A stretch of DNA of 64,000 nt from Siphonodentalium dalli (GCA_032622095.1 CP136061.1:1182001-1246000); one strand, 5' to 3'; shown: positions 16,104-33,412, counted from the first letter of the stretch. A program made the numbers and translations. The notes: generated by a model not told the origin, from the letters alone.

Positions 16104-19100
16104 CAGACATACAGCAAATACAAGTATACAGTAAATACAGGTATACAGTAAATACAGGTATACAGCAAATACAGGTATACAGTAAATACAAGTATACAGC
16201 AAATACAGGTATACAGTAAATACAAGTATACAGCAAATACAAGTATACAGTAAATACAAGTATACAGCAAATACAGGTATACAGTAAATATAGGTATACA
16301 GTAAATACAGGTATACAGCAAATACAGACATACAGCAAATACAGACATACAGTAAATACAAGTATACAGCAAATACAGACATACAGTAAATACAAGTATA
16401 CAGCAAATACAGGTATACAGCAAATACAGACATACAGCAAATACAGACATACAGTAAATACAGGTATACAGCAAATACAGATATACAGTAAATACAGGTA
16501 TACAGCAAATACAGACATACAGCAAATACAGACATACAGTAAATACAAGTATACAGCAAATACAGATATACAGTAAATACAGACATACAGCAAATACAGA
16601 TATACAGTAAATACAAGTATACAGCAAATACAGGTATACAGCAAATACAGACATACAGTAAATACAGATATACAGTAAATACAAGTATACAGTAAATACA
16701 GACATACAGTAAATACAGATATACAGTAAATACAAGTATACAGTAAATACAGACATACAGCAAATACAGATATACAGTAAATACAAGTATACAGCAAATA
16801 CAGGTATACAGCAAATACAGACATACAGTAAATACAGATATACAGTAAATACAAGTATACAGTAAATACAGACATACAGTAAATACAAGTATACAGCAAA
16901 TACAGACATACAGTAAATACAGGTATACAGCAAATACAGACATACAGCAAATACAGGTATACAGCAAATACAGACATACAGCAAATACAGGTATACAGCA
17001 AATACAGGTATACAGCAAATACAGGTATACAGCAAATACAAGTATACAGCAAATACAGATATACAGTAAATACAAGTATACAGCAAATACAGACATACAG
17101 CAAATACAGACATACAGCAAATACAGACATACAGCAAATACAGGTATACAGCAAATACAGGTATACAGCAAATACAGGTATACAGCAAATACACGTATAC
17201 AGTAAATACACGTATACAGTAAATACACGTATACAGCAAATACAGACATACAGTAAATACAAGTATACAGTAAATACAAGTATACAGCAAATACAGATAT
17301 ACAGTAAATACAGGTATACAGCAAATACAGGTATACAGCAAATACAAGTATACAGCAAATACAGATATACAGTAAATACAAGTATACAGCAAATACAGAC
17401 ATACAGTAAATACAAGTATACAGCAAATACAGACATACAGTAAATACAAGTATACAGTAAATACACGTATACAGCAAATACACGTATACAGTAAATACAC
17501 GTATACAGTAAATACACGTATACAGCAAATACAGACATACAGTAAATACAAGTATACAGTAAATACAAGTATACAGCAAATACAAGTATACAGCAAATAC
17601 AGATATACAGTAAATACAAGTATACAGCAAATACAGATATACAGTAAATACAAGTATACAGCAAATACAGATATACAGTAAATACAAGTATACAGTAAAT
17701 ACAGGTATACAGCAAATACAGACATACAGTATATACAGATATACAGTAAATACAAGTATACAGTAAATACAGACATACAGTAAATACAGATATACAGTAA
17801 ATACAAGTATACAGCAAATACAGATATACAGTAAATACAGGTATACAGCAAATACAGACATACAGTAAATACAGGTATACAGCAAATACAGACATACAGC
17901 AAATACAGACATACAGCAAATACAGGTATACAGCAAATACAAGTATACAGCAAATACAGATATACAGTAAATACAAGTATACAGCAAATACAGATATACA
18001 GTAAATACAAGTATACAGCAAATACAGACATACAGTAAATACAGACATACAGTAAATACAGGTATACAGCAAATACAGATATACAGCAAATACAAGTATA
18101 CAGTAAATACACGTATACAGCAAATACAAGTATACAGCAAATACAGGTATACAGCAAATACAAGTATACAGCAAATACAAGTATACAGCAAATACAGAAT
18201 ACAGTAAATACAAGTATACAGTAAATACAAGTATACAGCAAATACAGACATACAGTAAATACAAGTATACAGTAAATACAGGTATACAGTAAATACAAGT
18301 ATACAGCAAATACATGTATACAGCAAATACATGTATACAGCAAATACATGTATACAGCAAATACAGGTATACAGTAAATACAGCAATACAAGTATACAGC
18401 AAATACATGTATACAGTAAATACAGGTATACAGTAAATACAGCAATACAAGTATACAGCAAATACAGGTATACAGTAAATACACGTATACAGCAAATACA
18501 GGTATACAGCAAATACAAGTATACAGTAAATACAGGTATACAGTAAATACAGGTATACAGTAAATACAGCAATACAAGTATACAGCAAATACAGGTATAC
18601 AGTAAATACACGTATACAGCAAATACAGGTATACAGTAAATACAAGTATACAGCAAATACAAGTATACAGCAAATACAAGTATACAGCAAATACAAGTAT
18701 ACAGCAAATACAAGTATACAGCAAATACAGATATACAGTAAATACACGTATACAGTAAATACAAGTATACAGCAAATACAGACATACAGTAAATACAGGT
18801 ATACAGCAAATACAAGTATACAGTAAATACAGGTATACAGCAAATACAGGTATACAGTAAATACAGGTATACAGCAAATACAAGTATACAGCAAATACAA
18901 GTATACAGCAAATACAAGTATACAGTAAATACAGGTATACAGCAAATACAGACATACAGCAAATACAAGTATACAGCAAATACAGGTATACAGCAAATAC
19001 AGACATACAGTAAATACAGGTATACAGCAAATACAGACATACAGTAAATACAGGTATACAGTAAATACAGACATACAGCAAATACAGGTATACAGTAAAT

Positions 19101-20676
19101 ACAGGTATACAGTAAATACACGTATACAGCAAATACAGGTATACAGCAAATACAAGTATACAGCAAATACAAGTATACAGCAAATACAGACATACAGTAA
19201 ATACAAGTATACAGCAAATACAGACATACAGCAAATACAAGTATACAGTAAATACAGGTATACAGCAAATACAGGTATACAGCAAATACAAGTATACAGT
19301 AAATACAGGTATACAGCAAATACAAGTATACAGCAAATACAAGTATACAGCAAATACAGACATACAGTAAATACAAGTATACAGCAAATACAGACATACA
19401 GTAAATACAGGTATACAGCAAATACAGGTATACAGCAAATACAAGTATACAGCAAATACAAGTATACAGCAAATACAAGTATACAGCAAATACAGACATA
19501 CAGTAAATACAGGTATACAGTAAATACAGACATACAGTAAATACAGACATACAGTAAATACAAGTATACAGCAAATACAAGTATACAGCAAATACAGGTA
19601 TACAGCAAATACAAGTATACAGTAAATACAAGTATACAGCAAATACAAGTATACAGCAAATACAGGTATACAGCAAATACAGACATACAGTAAATACAGG
19701 TATACAGCAAATACAAGTATACAGTAAATACAAGTATACAGCAAATACAGGTATACAGCAAATACAAGTATACAGCAAATACAGACATACAGTAAATACA
19801 AGTATACAGCAAATACAGGTATACAGCAAATACAGGTATACAGCAAATACAGGTATACAGTAAATACAAGTATACAGCAAATACAAGTATACAGCAAATA
19901 CAGACATACAGCAAATACAAGTATACAGCAAATACAGGTATACAGCAAATACAGACATACAGCAAATACAAGTATACAGTAAATACAAGTATACAGCAAA
20001 TACAAGTATACAGCAAATACAGACATACAGCAAATACAAGTATACAGCAAATACAGGTATACAGTAAATACAGGTATACAGCAAATACAGGTATACAGTA
20101 AATACAAGTATACAGCAAATACAAGTATACAGCAAATACAGACATACAGTAAATACAGGTATACAGCAAATACAAGTATACAGCAAATACAGACATACAG
20201 CAAATACAAGTATACAGCAAATACAGGTATACAGTAAATACACGTATACAGTAAATACAGGTATACAGTAAATACAGGTATACAGTAAATACAGGTATAC
20301 AGTAAATACAGGTATACAGCAAATACAGGTATACAGCAAATACACGTATACAGTAAATACAAGTATACAGTAAATACAAGTATACAGCAAATACAAGTAT
20401 ACAGCAAATACAAGTATACAGCAAATACAGACATACAGTAAATACAGATATACAGTAAATACAGGTATACAGTAAATACAGGAATACAGTAAATACAGGT
20501 ATACAGTAAATACAGGTATACAGTAAATACAAGTATACAGCAAATACAAGTATACAGCAAATACAGGTATACAGTAAATACAGGTATACAGTAAATACAC
20601 GTATACAGTAAATACAGGTATACAGTAAATACAAGTATACAGTAAATACACGTATACAGTAAATACAGGTATACAG
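16104..20676. repeat. A unit 2, truncated at its right end (about 4.6 kb)
   Basis: This repeats A unit 1 from its start through the GGAATAC marker at 20,482, which is 6,061 bp after 14,421. It stops near 20,676, where GAC-rich B-type sequence begins. It differs from unit 1 by a one-base deletion near 18,197 (CAGAATACAG for CAGACATACAG), a private TATATACAG variant near 17,731, and several whole-monomer gains and losses. The part of the A unit holding the CGT tract is missing here. Confidence 0.88.
18301..18621. repeat. Irregular TGT/half-unit block (copy 2 of 4)
   Basis: Same arrangement as at 12,240-12,560: TGT monomers and three extra 8-bp half-units, 6,061 bp downstream. The accidental 71-codon top-strand frame is at 18,331-18,546 with an identical translation. 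Confidence 0.9.
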
Positions 20677-21096
20677 TAAATACAAGTATACAGCAAATAC
20701 AGACATACAGCAAATACAGACATACAGTAAATACAAGTATACAGCAAATACAGACATACAGCAAATACAGACATACAGTAAATACAAGTATACAGCAAAT
20801 ACAGACATACAGTAAATACAAGTATACAGCAAATACAGACATACAGCAAATACAGACATACAGTAAATACAGGTATACAGCAAATACAGACATACAGTAA
20901 ATACAAGTATACAGCAAATACAGGTATACAGTAAATACAGGTATACAGTAAATACAAGTATACAGCAAATACAGACATACAGTAAATACAGGTATACAGC
21001 AAATACAGACATACAGCAAATACAGACATACAGTAAATACAAGTATACAGCAAATACAGACATACAGTAAATACAAGTATACAGCAAATACAGGTA
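20677..21096. repeat. Start of the second B part, with no partner inside the window
   Basis: This stretch of about 420 bp is rich in GAC-type monomers. It follows the point where the second A unit stops and precedes the sequence that matches window position 1. Its counterpart in the first 21.1-kb copy would lie just upstream of the window. It is ordinary 17-bp satellite with no gene-like content. Confidence 0.7.
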
Positions 21097-24000
21097 TACA
21101 GTAAATACAGGTATACAGCAAATACAGGTATACAGCAAATACAGGTATACAGTAAATACACGTATACAGTAAATACAAGTATACAGTAAATACAGACATA
21201 CAGTAAATACAGGTATACAGTAAATACACGTGTACAGTAAATACAGACATACTGCAAATACAGACATACAGCAAATACAGACATACAGTAAATACAGACA
21301 TACAGTAAATACAGACATACAGCAAATACAGACATACAGTAAATACAAGTATACAGCAAATACAGACATACAGTAAATACAGACATACAGTAAATACAGG
21401 TATACAGTAAATACAGACATACAGCAAATACAGACATACAGTAAATACAGACATACAGCAAATACAGACATACAGTAAATACAGACATACAGTAAATACA
21501 GATATACAGTAAATACAAGTATACAGCAAATACAGACATACAGTAAATACAGGTATACAGCAAATACAGGTATACAGCAAATACAGACATACAGTAAATA
21601 CACGTATACAGCAAATACAGACATACAGTAAATACAGACATACAGTAAATACAGACATACAGTAAATACAGACATACAGTAAATACAGACATACAGTAAA
21701 TACAGATATACAGTAAATACAAGTATACAGCAAATACAGACATACAGTAAATACAGGTATACAGTAAATACAGGTATACAGCAAATACAGACATACAGTA
21801 AATACACGTATACAGCAAATACAGACATACAGTAAATACACGTATACAGCAAATACAGACATACAGTAAATACAGGTATACAGCAAATACAGGTATACAG
21901 TAAATACAGGTATACAGCAAATACAGACATACAGTAAATACACGTATACAGCAAATACAGGTATACAGTAAATACAGGTATACAGCAAATACAGGTATAC
22001 AGTAAATATAGGTTTACAGTAAATACACGTATACAGTAAATACAAGTATACAGTAAATACAGGTATACAGCAAATACAGACATACAGTAAATACAAGTAT
22101 ACAGTAAATACAGACATACAGTAAATACAGGTATACAGCAAATACAGACATACAGCAAATACAGGTATACAGCAAATACAGGTATACAGCAAATACAGTC
22201 ATACAGCAAATACAGACATACAGTAAATACAAGTATACAGCAAATACAGACATACAGTAAATACAAGTATACAGCAAATACAGGTATACAGCAAATACAG
22301 ACATACAGCAAATACAGACATACAGCAAATACAGGTATACAGTAAATACAAGTATACAGCAAATACAGACATACAGTAAATACAAGTATACAGCAAATAC
22401 AGGTATACAGCAAATACAGACATACAGCAAATACAGACATACAGTAAATACAGATATACAGTAAATACAGGTATACAGTAAATACAGATATACAGTAAAT
22501 ACACGTATACAGTAAATACAGGTATACAGTAAATACAAGTATACAGCAAATACAGACATACAGCAAATACAGACATACAGTAAATACAAGTATACAGCAA
22601 ATACAGACATACAGTAAATACAAGTATACAGCAAATACAGACATACAGCAAATACAGACATACAGTAAATACAAGTATACAGCAAATACAGACATACAGT
22701 AAATACAAGTATACAGCAAATACAGACATACAGTAAATACAAGTATACAGCAAATACAGACATACAGTAAATACAAGTATACAGCAAATACAGACATACA
22801 GTAAATACAAGTATACAGCAAATACAGGTATACAGCAAATACAGACATACAGCAAATACAGATATACAGTAAATACAGACATACAGTAAATACAAGTATA
22901 CAGCAAATACAGACATACAGTAAATACAAGTATACAGTAAATACAAGTATACAGCAAATACAGACATACAGTAAATACAAGTATACAGCAAATACAGGTA
23001 TACAGCAAATACAGACATACAGTAAATACAAGTATACAGCAAATACAGGTATACAGCAAATACAGACATACAGCAAATACAGATATACAGTAAATACAGA
23101 CATACAGTAAATACAGGTATACAGTAAATACAGGTATACAGCAAATACAGATATACAGTAAATACAGGTATACAGTAAATACAGGTATACAGTAAATACA
23201 GATATACAGTAAATATAGATATACAGTAAATACAGATATACAGTAAATACAAGTATACAGCAAATACAGACATACAGTAAATACAAGTATACAGTAAATA
23301 CACGTATACAGTAAATACAAGTATACAGCAAATACAGACATACAGTAAATACAGGTATACAGTAAATACAGATATACAGTAAATACAAGTATACAGCAAA
23401 TACAGACATACAGTAAATACAGGTATACAGTAAATACAGGTATACAGTAAATACAAGTATACAGCAAATACAGACATACAGTAAATACAGGTATACAGTA
23501 AATACAAGTATACAGCAAATACAGACATACAGTAAATACAAGTATACAGCAAATACAGACATACAGTAAATACAAGTATACAGCAAATACAGGTATACAG
23601 TAAATACAGGTATACAGTAAATACATGTATACAGTAAATACAAGTATACAGCAAATACAGACATACAGTAAATACAGATATACAGTAAATACAAGTATAC
23701 AGCAAATACAGACATACAGTAAATACAAGTATACAGCAAATACAGACATACAGTAAATACAAGTATACAGCAAATACAGACATACAGTAAATACAGATAT
23801 ACAGTAAATACAGATATACAGTAAATACAAGTATACAGCAAATACAGACATACAGTAAATACAAGTATACAGCAAATACAGACATACAGTAAATACAGGT
23901 ATACAGTAAATACAAGTATACAGCAAATACAGACATACAGTAAATACAAGTATACAGCAAATACAGACATACAGTAAATACAGGTATACAGTAAATACAC

Positions 24001-27000
24001 GTATACAGTAAATATAGATATACAGTAAATACAGATATACAGTAAATACAAGTATACAGCAAATACAGACATACAGTAAATACAAGTATACAGTAAATAC
24101 ACGTATACAGTAAATACAAGTATACAGCAAATACAGACATACAGTAAATACAGATATACAGTAAATACAAGTATACAGCAAATACAGACATACAGTAAAT
24201 ACAAGTATACAGCAAATACAGACATACAGTAAATACAAGTATACAGTAAATACAGACATACAGTAAATACAAGTATACAGCAAATACAGACATACAGTAA
24301 ATACAAGTATACAGTAAATACACGTATACAGTAAATACAAGTATACAGCAAATACAGACATACAGTAAATACAGACATACAGCAAATACAAGTATACAGC
24401 AAATACAGACATACAGTAAATACAGGTATACAGTAAATATAGATATACAGTAAATACAGATATACAGTAAATACAAGTATACAGCAAATACAGACATACA
24501 GTAAATACAAGTATACAGTAAATACACGTATACAGTAAATACAAGTATACAGCAAATACAGACATACAGTAAATACAGATATACAGTAAATACAAGTATA
24601 CAGCAAATACAGACATACAGTAAATACAAGTATACAGCAAATACAGACATACAGTAAATACAAGTATACAGCAAATACAGACATACAGTAAATACACGTA
24701 TACAGCAAATACAGATATACAGTAAATACAGGTATACAGTAAATACAAGTATACAGTAAATACAGATATACAGTAAATACAAGTATACAGCAAATACAGA
24801 CATACAGTAAATACAAGTATACAGTAAATACACGTATACAGTAAATACAAGTATACAGCAAATACAGACATACAGTAAATACAGATATACAGTAAATACA
24901 AGTATACAGCAAATACAGACATACAGTAAATACAAGTATACAGCAAATACAGACATACAGTAAATACAAGTATACAGTAAATATAGGTATACAGTAAATA
25001 CAGGTATACAGTAAATACAAGTATACAGTAAATACAAGTATACAGCAAATACACGTATACAGCAAATACAGACATACAGTAAATACAAGTATACAGCAAA
25101 TACAAGTATACAGCAAATACAAGTATACAGTAAATACAGACATACAGTAAATACAAGTATACAGCAAATACAGACATACAGTAAATACAAGTATACAGTA
25201 AATATAGGTATACAGTAAATACAAGTATACAGTAAATACAAGTATACAGCAAATACACGTATACAGCAAATACAGACATACAGTAAATACAAGTATACAG
25301 CAAATACACGTATACAGTAAATACAGGTATACAGTAAATACAGACATACAGTAAATACAAGTATACAGCAAATACAGACATACAGTAAATACAAGTATAC
25401 AGCAAATACAAGTATACAGCAAATACAGATATACAGTAAATACACGTATACAGTAAATACAAGTATACAGCAAATACAAGTATACAGTAAATACAAGTAT
25501 ACAGTAAATACAGGTATACAGCAAATACAAGTATACAGCAAATACAAGTATACAGTAAATACAGGTATACAGCAAATACAAGTATACAGTAAATACAAGT
25601 ATACAGCAAATACAGGTATACAGTAAATACAGGTATACAGCAAATACAGACATACAGTAAATACAGGTATACAGCAAATACAGACATACAGTAAATACAA
25701 GTATACAGCAAATACAGACATACAGTAAATACAAGTATACAGCAAATACAGACATACAGTAAATACAAGTATACAGTAAATACAGATATACAGTAAATAC
25801 AAGTATACAGCAAATACAGACATACAGTAAATACAAGTATACAGTAAATACAGATATACAGTAAATACAAGTATACAGCAAATACAAGTATACAGTAAAT
25901 ACACGTATACAGTAAATACAAGTATACAGCAAATACAGACATACAGTAAATACAGGTATACAGTAAATATAGATATACAGTAAACACAGATATACAGTAA
26001 ATACAAGTATACAGCAAATACAGACATACAGTAAATACAAGTATACAGTAAATACACGTATACAGTAAATACAAGTATACAGCAAATACAGACATACAGT
26101 AAATACAGGTATACAGTAAATACAGATATACAGTAAATACAAGTATACAGTAAATATAGGTATACAGTAAATACAGGTATACAGTAAATACAAGTATACA
26201 GTAAATACAAGTATACAGCAAATACACGTATACAGCAAATACAGACATACAGTAAATACAAGTATACAGCAAATACAAGTATACAGCAAATACAAGTATA
26301 CAGTAAATACAGACATACAGTAAATACAAGTATACAGCAAATACAGACATACAGTAAATACAAGTATACAGTAAATATAGGTATACAGTAAATACAAGTA
26401 TACAGTAAATACAAGTATACAGCAAATACACGTATACAGCAAATACAGACATACAGTAAATACAAGTATACAGCAAATACACGTATACAGTAAATACAGG
26501 TATACAGTAAATACAGACATACAGTAAATACAAGTATACAGCAAATACAGACATACAGTAAATACAAGTATACAGCAAATACAAGTATACAGCAAATACA
26601 GATATACAGTAAATACACGTATACAGTAAATACAAGTATACAGCAAATACAAGTATACAGTAAATACAAGTATACAGTAAATACAGGTATACAGCAAATA
26701 CAAGTATACAGCAAATACAAGTATACAGTAAATACAGGTATACAGCAAATACAAGTATACAGCAAATACAAGTATACAGTAAATACAGGTATACAGCAAA
26801 TACAGACATACAGTAAATACAGGTATACAGCAAATACAGACATACAGTAAATACAAGTATACAGCAAATACAGACATACAGTAAATACAAGTATACAGTA
26901 AATACAGATATACAGTAAATACAAGTATACAGCAAATACAGGTATACAGTAAATACAAGTATACAGCAAATACAGACATACAGTAAATACAAGTATACAG

Positions 27001-30000
27001 TAAATACAGATATACAGTAAATACAAGTATACAGCAAATACAGGTATACAGTAAATACACGTATACAGTAAATACAAGTATACAGCAAATACAGACATAC
27101 AGTAAATACAAGTATACAGTAAATACAGACATACAGTAAATACAAGTATACAGTAAATACAAGTATACAGCAAATACAGACATACAGTAAATACAAGTAT
27201 ACAGTAAATACAGACATACAGTAAATACAAGTATACAGCAAATACAGACATACAGTAAATACAAGTATACAGCAAATACAGACATACAGTAAATACAAGT
27301 ATACAGTAAATACACGTATACAGCAAATACACGTATACAGTAAATACAGGTATACAGTAAATACACGTATACAGTAAATACAGGTATACAGTAAATACAC
27401 GTATACAGCAAATACATGTATACAGCAAATACAGACATACAGTAAATACATGTATACAGCAAATACACGTATACAGCAAATACAGACATACAGTAAATAC
27501 AAGTATACAGCAAATACAGACATACAGTAAATACACGTATACAGCAAATACAGACATACAGTAAATACACGTATACAGCAAATACAGACATACAGTAAAT
27601 ACACGTATACAGCAAATACAGACATACAGTAAATACAGACATACAGTAAATACACGTATACAGCAAATACAGACATACAGTAAATACAGGTATACAGCAA
27701 ATACAGACATACAGTAAATACAAGTATACAGTAAATACACGTATACAGTAAATACACGTATACAGTAAATACACGTATACAGTAAATACACGTATACAGT
27801 AAATACAGGTATACAGTAAATACAAGTATACAGCAAATACAAGTATACAGTAAATACAGGTATACAGTAAATACACGTATACAGTAAATACAGGTATACA
27901 GCAAATACACGTATACAGCAAATACAGGTATACAGTAAATACACGTATACAGCAAATACAGACATACAGTAAATACAAGTATACAGCAAATACAGACATA
28001 CAGTAAATACAGGTATACAGCAAATACACGTATACAGCAAATACAGACATACAGTAAATACAGACATACAGTAAATACAGGTATACAGTAAATACAGGTA
28101 TACAGCAAATACAGACATACAGTAAATACAGACATACAGTAAATACAGGTATACAGTAAATACAGGTATACAGCAAATACAGACATACAGTAAATACAAG
28201 TATACAGTAAATACACGTATACAGTAAATACACGTATACAGTAAATACAGGTATACAGTAAATACAAGTATACAGCAAATACAAGTATACAGTAAATACA
28301 GGTATACAGTAAATACACGTATACAGTAAATACAGGTATACAGCAAATACACGTATACAGCAAATACAGGTATACAGTAAATACACGTATACAGCAAATA
28401 CAGTAAATACAAGTATACAGCAAATACAGACATACAGTAAATACAGGTATACAGCAAATACACGTATACAGCAAATACATACATACAGTAAATACAGACA
28501 TACAGTAAATACAGGTATACAGTAAATACAGGTATACAGCAAATACAAGTATACAGCAAATACACGTATACAGCAAATACAGACATACAGTAAATACAAG
28601 TATACAGCAAATACAGACATACAGTAAATACAGACATACAGTAAATACAGGTATACAGTAAATACAGGTATACAGCAAATACAGGTATACAGCAAATACA
28701 CGTATACAGCAAATACAGACATACAGTAAATACAAGTATACAGCAAATACAGACATACAGTAAATACACGTATACAGCAAATACAGACATACAGTAAATA
28801 CACGTATACAGCAAATACAGACATACAGTAAATACACGTATACAGCAAATACAGACATACAGTAAATACAAGTATACAGTAAATACACGTATACAGTAAA
28901 TACACGTATACAGTAAATACAGGTATACAGTAAATACAAGTATACAGCAAATACAAGTATACAGCAAATACAGACATACAGTAAATACAGGTATACAGTA
29001 AATACACGTATACAGTAAATACAGGTATACAGCAAATACACGTATACAGCAAATACAGACATACAGTAAATACAAGTATACAGCAAATACAGACATACAG
29101 TAAATACAGGTATACAGCAAATACAGGTATACAGTAAATACAGGTATACAGCAAATACAGGTATACAGCAAATACACGTATACAGTAAATACACGTATAC
29201 AGTAAATACAGGTATACAGTAAATACAAGTATACAGCAAATACAAGTATACAGCAAATACAGACATACAGTAAATACAGATATACAGTAAATACAGGTAT
29301 ACAGCAAATACACGTATACAGCAAATACAGACATACAGTAAATACAAGTATACAGCAAATACAGACATACAGTAAATACACGTATACAGCAAATACAGAC
29401 ATACAGTAAATACACGTATACAGCAAATACAGACATACAGTAAATACACGTATACAGCAAATACAAGTATACAGCAAATACAAGTATACAGCAAATACAA
29501 GTATACAGTAAATACAGGTATACAGCAAATACAGGTATACAGCAAATACAGGTATACAGTAAATACAGGTATACAGCAAATACAGGTATACAGTAAATAC
29601 AGGTATACAGCAAATACAAGTAACCAGTAAATACAAGTATACAGTAAATACAAGTATACAGCAAATACAAGTATACAGTAAATACAGGTATACAGCAAAT
29701 ACAGGTATACAGCAAATACACGTATACAGTAAATACACGTATACAGTAAATACAGGTATACAGTAAATACAAGTATACAGCAAATACAAGTATACAGCAA
29801 ATACAGACATACAGTAAATACAGGTATACAGCAAATACACGTATACAGCAAATACAGACATACAGTAAATACAGATATACAGCAAATACAGACATACAGT
29901 AAATACAAGTATACAGCAAATACAGACATACAGTAAATACACGTATACAGCAAATACAGACATACAGTAAATACACGTATACAGCAAATACAGACATACA

Positions 30001-33000
30001 GTAAATACACGTATACAGCAAATACAGACTTACAGTAAATACAAGTATACAGTAAATACACGTATACAGTAAATACACGTATACAGTAAATACAGGTATA
30101 CAGTAAATACAAGTATACAGCAAATACAAGTATACAGCAAATACAGACATACAGTAAATACAGGTATACAGTAAATACACGTATACAGTAAATACAGGTA
30201 TACAGCAAATACACGTATACAGCAAATACAGACATACAGTAAATACAAGTATACAGCAAATACAGACATACAGTAAATACAGGTATACAGCAAATACAGG
30301 TATACAGTAAATACACGTATACAGTAAATACAGGTATACAGTAAATACAAGTATACAGCAAATACAAGTATACAGCAAATACAGACATACAGTAAATACA
30401 GGTATACAGTAAATACACGTATACAGTAAATACAGGTATACAGCAAATACAAGTATACAGCAAATACAGACATACAGTAAATACAAGTATACAGCAAATA
30501 CAGACATACAGTAAATACAGGTATACAGTAAATACAGACATACAGCAAATACAGACATACAGTAAATACAGGTATACAGTAAATACAGGTATACAGCAAA
30601 TACACGTATACAGCAAATACAGACATACAGTAAATACAAGTATACAGCAAATACAGACATACAGTAAATACACGTATACAGCAAATACAGACATACAGTA
30701 AATACAAGTATACAGCAAATACAGACATACAGTAAATACACGTATACAGTAAATACAAGTATACAGCAAATACAGGTATACAGCAAATACAGACATACAG
30801 CAAATACAGACATACAGTAAATACAGGTATACAGCAAATACAGACATACAGCAAATACAGACATACAGTAAATACAAGTATACAGCAAATACAGACATAC
30901 AGTAAATACAAGTATACAGCAAATACAGACATACAGTAAATACAATTATACAGCAAATACAGACATACAGTAAATACAAGTATACAGCAAATACAGGTAT
31001 ACAGCAAATACAGACATACAGCAAATACAGACATACAGTAAATACAGGTATACAGCAAATACAGGTATACAGTAAATACAGATATACAGTAAATACACGT
31101 ATACAGTAAATACAGGTATACAGTAAATATAGGTATACAGTAAATACAAGTATACAGCAAATACAGACATACAGCAAATACAAGTATACAGTAAATACAG
31201 GTATACAGTAAATACAGGTATACAGCAAATACAGGTATACAGTAAATACAAGTATACAGCAAATACAGGTATACAGTAAATACAAGTATACAGCAAATAC
31301 AAGTATACAGTAAATACAAGTATACAGCAAATACAGGTATACAGTAAATATAGGTATACAGTAAATACAGGTATACAGCAAATACAGACATACAGCAAAT
31401 ACAGACATACAGTAAATACAAGTATACAGCAAATACAGACATACAGTAAATACAAGTATACAGCAAATACAGGTATACAGCAAATACAGACATACAGCAA
31501 ATACAGACATACAGTAAATACAGGTATACAGCAAATACAGATATACAGTAAATACAGGTATACAGCAAATACAGACATACAGCAAATACAGACATACAGT
31601 AAATACAAGTATACAGCAAATACAGATATACAGTAAATACAGACATACAGCAAATACAGATATACAGTAAATACAAGTATACAGCAAATACAGGTATACA
31701 GCAAATACAGACATACAGTAAATACAGATATACAGTAAATACAAGTATACAGTAAATACAGACATACAGTAAATACAGATATACAGTAAATACAAGTATA
31801 CAGTAAATACAGACATACAGCAAATACAGATATACAGTAAATACAAGTATACAGCAAATACAGGTATACAGCAAATACAGACATACAGTAAATACAGATA
31901 TACAGTAAATACAGACATACAGTAAATACAAGTATACAGCAAATACAAGTATACAGCAAATACAGACATACAGTAAATACAGGTATACAGCAAATACAGA
32001 CATACAGCAAATACAGGTATACAGCAAATACAGACATACAGCAAATACAGGTATACAGCAAATACAGGTATACAGCAAATACAGGTATACAGCAAATACA
32101 AGTATACAGTAAATACAGATATACAGTAAATACAAGTATACAGCAAATACAGACATACAGCAAATACAGACATACAGCAAATACAGACATACAGCAAATA
32201 CAGGTATACAGCAAATACAGGTATACAGCAAATACAGGTATACAGCAAATACAAGTATACAGCAAATACAGATATACAGTAAATACAAGTATACAGCAAA
32301 TACAGATATACAGTAAATACAAGTATACAGTAAATACAGACATACAGTAAATACAAGTATACAGCAAATACAGACATACAGTAAATACAAGTATACAGCA
32401 AATACAGATATACAGTAAATACAGGTATACAGCAAATACAGGTATACAGCAAATACAAGTATACAGCAAATACAGATATACAGTAAATACAAGTATACAG
32501 CAAATACAGACATACAGTAAATACAAGTATACAGCAAATACAGACATACAGTAAATACAAGTATACAGTAAATACACGTATACAGCAAATACACGTATAC
32601 AGTAAATACACGTATACAGTAAATACACGTATACAGCAAATACAGACATACAGTAAATACAAGTATACAGTAAATACAAGTATACAGCAAATACAAGTAT
32701 ACAGCAAATACAGATATACAGTAAATACAAGTATACAGCAAATACAGATATACAGTAAATACAAGTATACAGCAAATACAGATATACAGTAAATACAAGT
32801 ATACAGTAAATACAGGTATACAGCAAATACAGACATACAGTAAATACAGATATACAGTAAATACAAGTATACAGTAAATACAGACATACAGTAAATACAG
32901 ATATACAGTAAATACAAGTATACAGCAAATACAGATATACAGTAAATACAGGTATACAGCAAATACAGACATACAGTAAATACAGGTATACAGCAAATAC

Positions 33001-33412
33001 AGACATACAGCAAATACAGACATACAGCAAATACAGGTATACAGCAAATACAAGTATACAGCAAATACAGATATACAGTAAATACAAGTATACAGCAAAT
33101 ACAGATATACAGTAAATACAAGTATACAGCAAATACAGACATACAGTAAATACAGACATACAGTAAATACAGGTATACAGCAAATACAGATATACAGCAA
33201 ATACAAGTATACAGTAAATACACGTATACAGCAAATACAAGTATACAGCAAATACAGGTATACAGCAAATACAAGTATACAGCAAATACAAGTATACAGC
33301 AAATACAGACATACAGTAAATACAAGTATACAGTAAATACAAGTATACAGCAAATACAGACATACAGTAAATACAAGTATACAGTAAATACAGGTATACA
33401 GTAAATACAAGT

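Larger units (their letters stand above)
1..20676. repeat. 21.1-kb higher-order repeat, copy 1 (5' part lies outside the window)
   Basis: This block recurs at 21,097-41,866. Rare marker variants pair at almost constant distance. The CACGTGTAC variant at 131 pairs with 21,227, and the GGTTTAC variant at 911 with 22,007 (both 21,096 bp). GTAACC at 8,481 pairs with 29,620, and GACTTAC at 8,888 with 30,027 (both 21,139 bp). The catg block at 12,270 pairs with 33,443 (21,173 bp), and the one-base deletion near 18,197 pairs with its partner near 39,353 (21,156 bp). Distances change by whole monomers plus one 8-bp loss. It contains a B part (1-9,990), one full A unit and one truncated A unit. Only a handful of private substitutions were noticed, so the duplication looks recent. 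Identity was not computed. Confidence 0.93.
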
